A stretch of DNA of 64,000 bases from Phlebiopsis flavidoalba (Eukaryota; Basidiomycota; Agaricomycetes; Polyporales; Phanerochaetaceae), in the NCBI GenBank assembly GCA_035772785.1, contig JAOCPU010000010.1:558001-622000 (forward strand). Direction: 5' to 3'. The notes under the pieces were generated by a model. It did no database searches. It had not been told where the DNA came from and was given only the letters and a program-made list of their open reading frames with translations. A program made the translations under genes and the position numbers. Numbering within the stretch: position 1 is the stretch's first letter; each line of letters begins with the position of its first letter. Shown here one piece after another: positions 59,681 through 64,000 of the stretch.

Positions 59681-61971
59681 TCACGAGTCCACACCGTCCT
59701 CATCGCCCTGGTCATCGTCCAACAAGGCAGCCGACCGCCCAAGCGGACCCATGCTGACCTCGACCACATCAATATCCGCCTCCAAGTCCAGAGGCTCCTC
59801 GCCTTCGGGCACCGCGTCGGTTTCCCGCCGACGACTCTCAGACGAGCAATCTCGCGACGGAGGCGCTCAATTTCGACGTCGCGGCGCTCGACACGCGGCC
59901 ATTGAGGCGGCGGATGTAGTCAGTTTCCACAGCGGAGGAGCTTGGAGCTTGCTCACTGGCCGCGGTTCGGGCCGTCGACGTTGCCCTTTGGCGTGACCAC
60001 GCGGCGGCATCGCACCTGGCAGGATCGGCTCGTCCGGGAAGCCCTCGTCGGACGGAAGTTGGGGATTGGCGGCAGAAGCACGCGCAGATCGTCGAAGGAC
60101 GTCCCTTGAGGGAGTCGCGGCGTTTTTTTGTTCAGCGGCTTTGTGAGAGGTCTGCTTGCGGACTTGGCAGCGGGGGGCTGCGAGCCAACTGGGCCTGTTG
60201 GAGACATCAAGAGCTCGCAACAGAGGGCGGGGCCTGCTACACGAATAGATTAATCAGAGGTCCAGCACAGCTCTCAGAGGACGTACCAGGACGTATGGGC
60301 TGAGTGCGGGCTGACCAATGCTGGATTCGACGCAACAGGCGCATTTTTGGTTACACTAGTGGTGGTTAGCTGACCTCGGCCTCCCATGTGGCCTTCGATT
60401 TCGACCTACCCGTTCCAGACTGATGGCTACCAGCAGGTGTGGCGACATTTGAGGGCGTCAGCGAGCTCTCGGTGCCCAGCCTGCCGAGGTTCATGATAAT
60501 CGACGGTGTAACGGGCTGGATGGAGCCCTGTGGCGACAACGACGCAGGGTCGCCGTTCCCGACATGGTGGCCAAAGCTCATCGGCGTCTGGGGCTGGGGC
60601 GCGGCAGGAGGGGGCATCGAGAGGTCGACGGGCGAGGGTGTGTCGCCAGGGTGCCTCGTTTGGCAGCGCTGGTTCACGCAGAGGCCCGCGGGCCGGAGCC
60701 GCGCGAGGGCGAAAAGTTCGGCGTCATGCTTTCGGCCGGCGCGCCGATGGGCGGGAAGAGCGGTGTCGAGGACGCTGACTTGGTCCCGCGCAAGCTGCTG
60801 CGGCGAGCGCGACCCATGGACGGGATCATCGGGCCCGACGTTGGTTTGTGTCATTGAGAGGCGGCTACTTCCTGGGGCCTGGCGTTTGCGCGAAGGGCGG
60901 CCAGACGGGTTCATGTCGTCACTGCCGGGTGAAGCGGTTCGACGTTTGGTGCCAGTTGAGCTGGAGGCAGTGTGGTGTGGCTGCTGCTGCATCCCTCTAG
61001 ATGGACGGAGACTGTCGGATGAGCCTTGATATGGTGCGAGCCAGGGACTTGTCAATGGAGACATTTCGTCGAACTCCAAGTCGCCCCCATGCGCTACCGG
61101 GTATGGACTCTGGATGTTTTGAAGACAATGTTGGCCGGCGCGGAGTGAGGCGCGGATGTAACCATTTGGATGGGGTATATATGGCTGCTGGTTATTCGAG
61201 TGTGTGTTTTGAGAAGGGCCGACATTGTTTTCCGTCGTTATTTTGCAGGAGCATAGGAGGCACAAATTCTGGACTAGGTTGTGGTGCGAGCTCCGTAGAT
61301 GCAGCTAAAGCATGATACATAAGGTTATGGGACTCTTTGCAAGCATACATGGGACGCACCAGGAGTGGGAAGGTATTGCTGCTGTCTCTCTCGTCATCCG
61401 TCTAGGGGTCTATCCATCTGTACTAGAGGCATGAAGCTCGATTGACCGCGAGGTCAAAAGTTCAATCTGAGGGGAGCAAGATATGATGTATGAGCAGCAG
61501 GAGCAGAAAGACTACTCCCAGCCGCGAAAGCGTCCACCCATGCTCGGCTTCCACGCTGATCGCTGTAGCCGGAACGGCATGTGTATAGAACCTCACCTGC
61601 TGCTGAAAAGATCTGAGTTTGCAACTGGTACAGCTGTTGAAGCTGGTTTAGGCGCATTTGTTGCTCCATGAGGAGCTGCGGTGGGGGCTGGCTCGAGGAC
61701 GCCATGCTGCTCGACTGGCTGCCCCTGTTGTCTTGCATGGCCATGAGCCCCTCGAGGACGTCCATGCTTACGCCATTCTGAATGGGTTGCTGCTGCATGT
61801 TGGAAGCTGAGTCGCTCTGCTCGCCTGCTCTAACGCTGGGATGTAGGGGAGGTCGGTTATCGAGGGCAGGGGGCCGCCTATGGAGGCGGGCGAGTGGGCG
61901 TCGTCTATATGGTCGAGAAAGCCGTCGAAGAAATCCTTCTGATTATGGGCGCTAGGCGAAATAGCGTGCAT
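59681..61971 (-). CDS. bHLH transcription factor
   Basis: A nuclear DNA-binding protein. The start ATG at 61971 gives MHAISPSAHNQKDFFDGFLD and then HIDDAHSPASIGGPLPSITD. A Gln-rich part follows ('LMEQQMRLNQLQQLYQLQTQ', about 61660-61600), then a long Ser/Pro/Thr-rich region (61265-60366). The bHLH lies at about 60150-59900: basic region HKAAEQKRRDSLK with the His-Glu-Arg triad expected for CACGTG-type E-boxes, helix 1 SFDDLRVLLPPIP, a long acidic/Pro loop, and helix 2 'AVSKLQLLRCGNDYIRRLNG', running into a leucine-zipper-like 'RVERRDVEIERLRREIARLR'. The stop is TGA at 59681-59683. The basic region is split by a run of seven A on the coding strand (60123-60129) that shifts the frame; five A would restore it. 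Target genes are unknown. Confidence 0.8.
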
Positions 61972-62887
61972 TATGAGCGTGGAAATCGCGCGAAAAATCC
62001 ACAAAATATGTTATGTTGGCGAATCAAGCATCCAGAGAGGGGAAATGGGACAGAGTAAGAAGAGTGATGGCGGCCGTGTTGGACTGGTGAGTACGTTCGT
62101 CGGTCAAACGGAACATAGTCGATGCCTACAAAAAATGGTGGCGAAATACGAGTCAAAAAACAGAACGCGGAAAAATGGGTACTGCCATCACGCCGGCGGT
62201 TAGCCTACGATACTTCAGATACCGCTTGTCGCTGAGATTAAGAAATTTGGGGAATAGTCCCTAAGTGAATGAATCTGAAAACGAGAGTGTCGGTGGAGAG
62301 TAGGAATTCGACGCACGTCGGTGCTCGCAGCATGCATGAGACTCAGGCAAAACATATGTGGAAGTTGTGCGGTGAGGCGTGGGGCAGTGTCCGGGGGGCC
62401 ATCTGTTCAGCTTCACGGCATCATCGGCTTTTATTCTTTGTTTACTCTGTATAGTCTGCACGGGTAGCTATAATCGTCTCTATCCCTCCATAGTATTCCA
62501 GATACCTATAACAGCATCAAGTTCCGACCTATAACACAGGATCAAAGCAATAATAAAAACGAATATAAACGAATATTTACAGCCGCGGGTTTTAAGTTTA
62601 TTGATTACGCTCTTCATTTGCTAGGCCTTCGGGAGGAATGTGAGACAGTGTATCCAACATGATTTTTTTTACACATTAAGCTCACCAGTTTCTCATAACA
62701 GTCCCTCCCAAGTACAAACCCAAGTTACGGTCAAGCGACGCAGGAAGCGCGCGATGGTTGAGAGAGTAGCGACTCTGTTTACGTAATCACTGGACAAGCC
62801 GCCCACGCGCTCAGGAGCCGAAGCACCTGTAAGTCTACCGCCACGTCCGAAACACAAGCTTGTAGACGTGCAGGACACAGAAGGTCC
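61972..62887. other. Intergenic, no recognisable gene
   Basis: The first few hundred bases are the presumed promoter of the bHLH gene. Near 62556-62580 a short direct repeat (CGAATATAAA) is present. No gene seen. Confidence 0.4.
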
Positions 62888-64000
62888 TCAAATTGATTTC
62901 ATTCGCACAGCGCTGCTATTCCGACCGTAGAACTGGATTCTACGACGCGGCAGACGAAAACATGGTCCTTGACGGTAAGTAGTGGTGCTTTGTGGCCGGA
63001 TGGCATCGCGTTTGCGGTAGGCTAACATCGTATGCGGCCTCTACAGCAATCGGGACTCGATGTTTTTTTAAACTTAGACATACTTTCTTGCCGTAATGGC
63101 AACAGATACAGGATACCACAGACGTTGGCACGCATGATGCGCACGTGTCGAGCCCTGTTCGACGCAGGGTTCCCTGCTGTTTATTCGGTCATCAAATACC
63201 ACCTTTCAAGTTTCAGTGGCCTCATCTCATTCAGATCAGCTTATGCACAACAAAACGCCCTCCCGCTACCCGGCTCCTCGTCGACCTAAGCCTAGATATC
63301 CACGACCCGGCGCCGCCTTGAGCAGCTTCAAGAGCCCGGACGTACGACAGCCCGTCTACACGCTCTTCCAAAACCTCACCTCCCTTACCTCCTTGCGGCT
63401 GCGGAGCATGAGTACACTCTTGACTGACAAGCGCATCCGACAACACCTCTTTCTCCCTCACGCGCCTCACGTTCCTCAGCCTTACTGATCCGGATGTGAC
63501 GACCCTCACGCTGCTATCAAACTCAAGGCTCCGCTTACGGTACTCGAGCTTCATTTCAACTCGACTTCCCATGGGTCGGAAGACCCTGGCGATCTGCTGC
63601 GCCGCGCGTCATTCAAGAATACCCTCGTGGAATTGCGCACGACGCGTATGGAGTTTCTCGAACACGTCGACACGCCTCCCCAACGTGCGCGTGCTCGTCG
63701 CGGATCGCGCGGATTATACAAGCACGGAGCGCATGGGGTGCTGTGTTCCCTGCGCTTTGAGGAACTGACGATTAGTCTGGACGACAACGGAGGAGCATAG
63801 CCCACGCAGAGGCGACGGCGAGGGCGGCGAGGACCCGGAGGACGGGGAGTCCGACGACGAAGGTGAAGATGAAGATAATGTGAAAATTGGCGACGGGGGG
63901 ATGTATGGCTGGCCTCGACCGCGCGATTTCCTGGGCCTTGACCGGCAGGAGACCCTCGAGGAGCGGGTGGGAACCCACCCTGGACGACGCTGCAGTGTGT
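62888..64000 (+). CDS. F-box/LRR-like protein (3' end outside window)
   Basis: Second gene of the mushroom F-box-like type. The segment RIPQTLARMMRTCRALFDAG (about 63105-63165) matches the usual end of the F-box region, where a cytosolic helix is followed by a variable helical part. Leucine-rich text follows: 'LRSLRLDIHSSLSAAALSSF'-like (about 63275-63330), 'YTLFQNLTSLTSLRLRSM' (about 63357-63410), 'TFLSLTDPDVTTLTLLSN', 'LLRRASFKNTLVELRTTRM' and 'LYKHGAHGVLCSLRFEELTI' (63710-63775). It ends in an acidic Asp/Glu-rich stretch (about 63800-63890) and continues past the window. An intron (about 62968-63045) precedes the first long exon. The start is not certain. Confidence 0.5.

Noticed and set aside
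60439..61029. 196-codon + strand frame
   Set aside because: It is the antisense shadow of the Ser/Pro/Thr-rich part of the bHLH gene.

Overview
The window looks like nuclear DNA of a filamentous basidiomycete, most likely an Agaricomycete. Genes are split by many short GT-AG introns of about 46-60 nt. The families present include two typical of mushrooms (DUF6533 membrane proteins and DUF6593 proteins), SRPK-type kinases and F-box/LRR-like proteins beside ordinary eukaryotic housekeeping genes. A finer placement (for example Polyporales) is only a guess.

Layout. 0-2.4 kb: 3' part of a DDX60/Ski2-like RNA helicase. 2.4-11 kb: gene-poor, two weak hypothetical genes. 11.2-12.3 kb: UBC4/5-type ubiquitin-conjugating enzyme (-). 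13.6-15.3 kb: SRPK-like kinase (+). 15.6-17.6 kb: cystathionine gamma-synthase (-), divergent from NMD3 (+, 18.0-19.7 kb). 20.0-21.8 kb: unrecognised gene (-). 23.1-24.4 kb: DUF6533 membrane protein. 25.8-27.0 kb: NmrA-like oxidoreductase. 28.2-31.4 kb: Nup96/Nup145C nucleoporin containing a T-depleted block. 32.1-32.9 kb: DUF6593 protein (-). 34.27-34.95 kb: Tc1/mariner-like MITE. 36.7-38.3 kb: Fyv10/MAEA subunit of the GID/CTLH ubiquitin ligase. 39.5-42.1 kb: NCS1 nucleobase/allantoin permease. 42.2-44.2 kb: 6-phosphofructo-2-kinase (-). 44.5-45.4 kb: ALYREF/Yra1 mRNA export adaptor (-). 45.8-48.1 kb: cytochrome P450 (-). 48.76-49.94 kb: a 1.18-kb transposable element that is one long inverted repeat. 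50.0-50.8 kb: HRI1-family protein. 51.3-52.6 kb: hypothetical protein. 53.6-55.8 kb: MFS transporter. 56.1-56.8 kb: small membrane protein (-). 57.6-58.7 kb: F-box/LRR-like protein (-). 59.7-62.0 kb: bHLH transcription factor (-). 62.9-64.0 kb: second F-box/LRR-like protein, running off the end.

No operon, biosynthetic cluster or defence system is visible; the genes are independent housekeeping or accessory genes. Fyv10 is a GID subunit and 6-phosphofructo-2-kinase controls glycolytic flux, but their nearness is not evidence of a link.

A caution for every entry: nearly all recognisable genes, including ones essential in yeast (NMD3, UBC4/5, Nup96), contain small indels, several at homopolymers, that break the frame while splice sites stay intact. 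I read most of these as consensus errors of an unpolished assembly rather than real pseudogenes, so exon limits are approximate. The most unusual real structures are the palindromic element at 48757-49935, the mariner-like MITE at 34270-34954 and the T-poor block inside Nup96.
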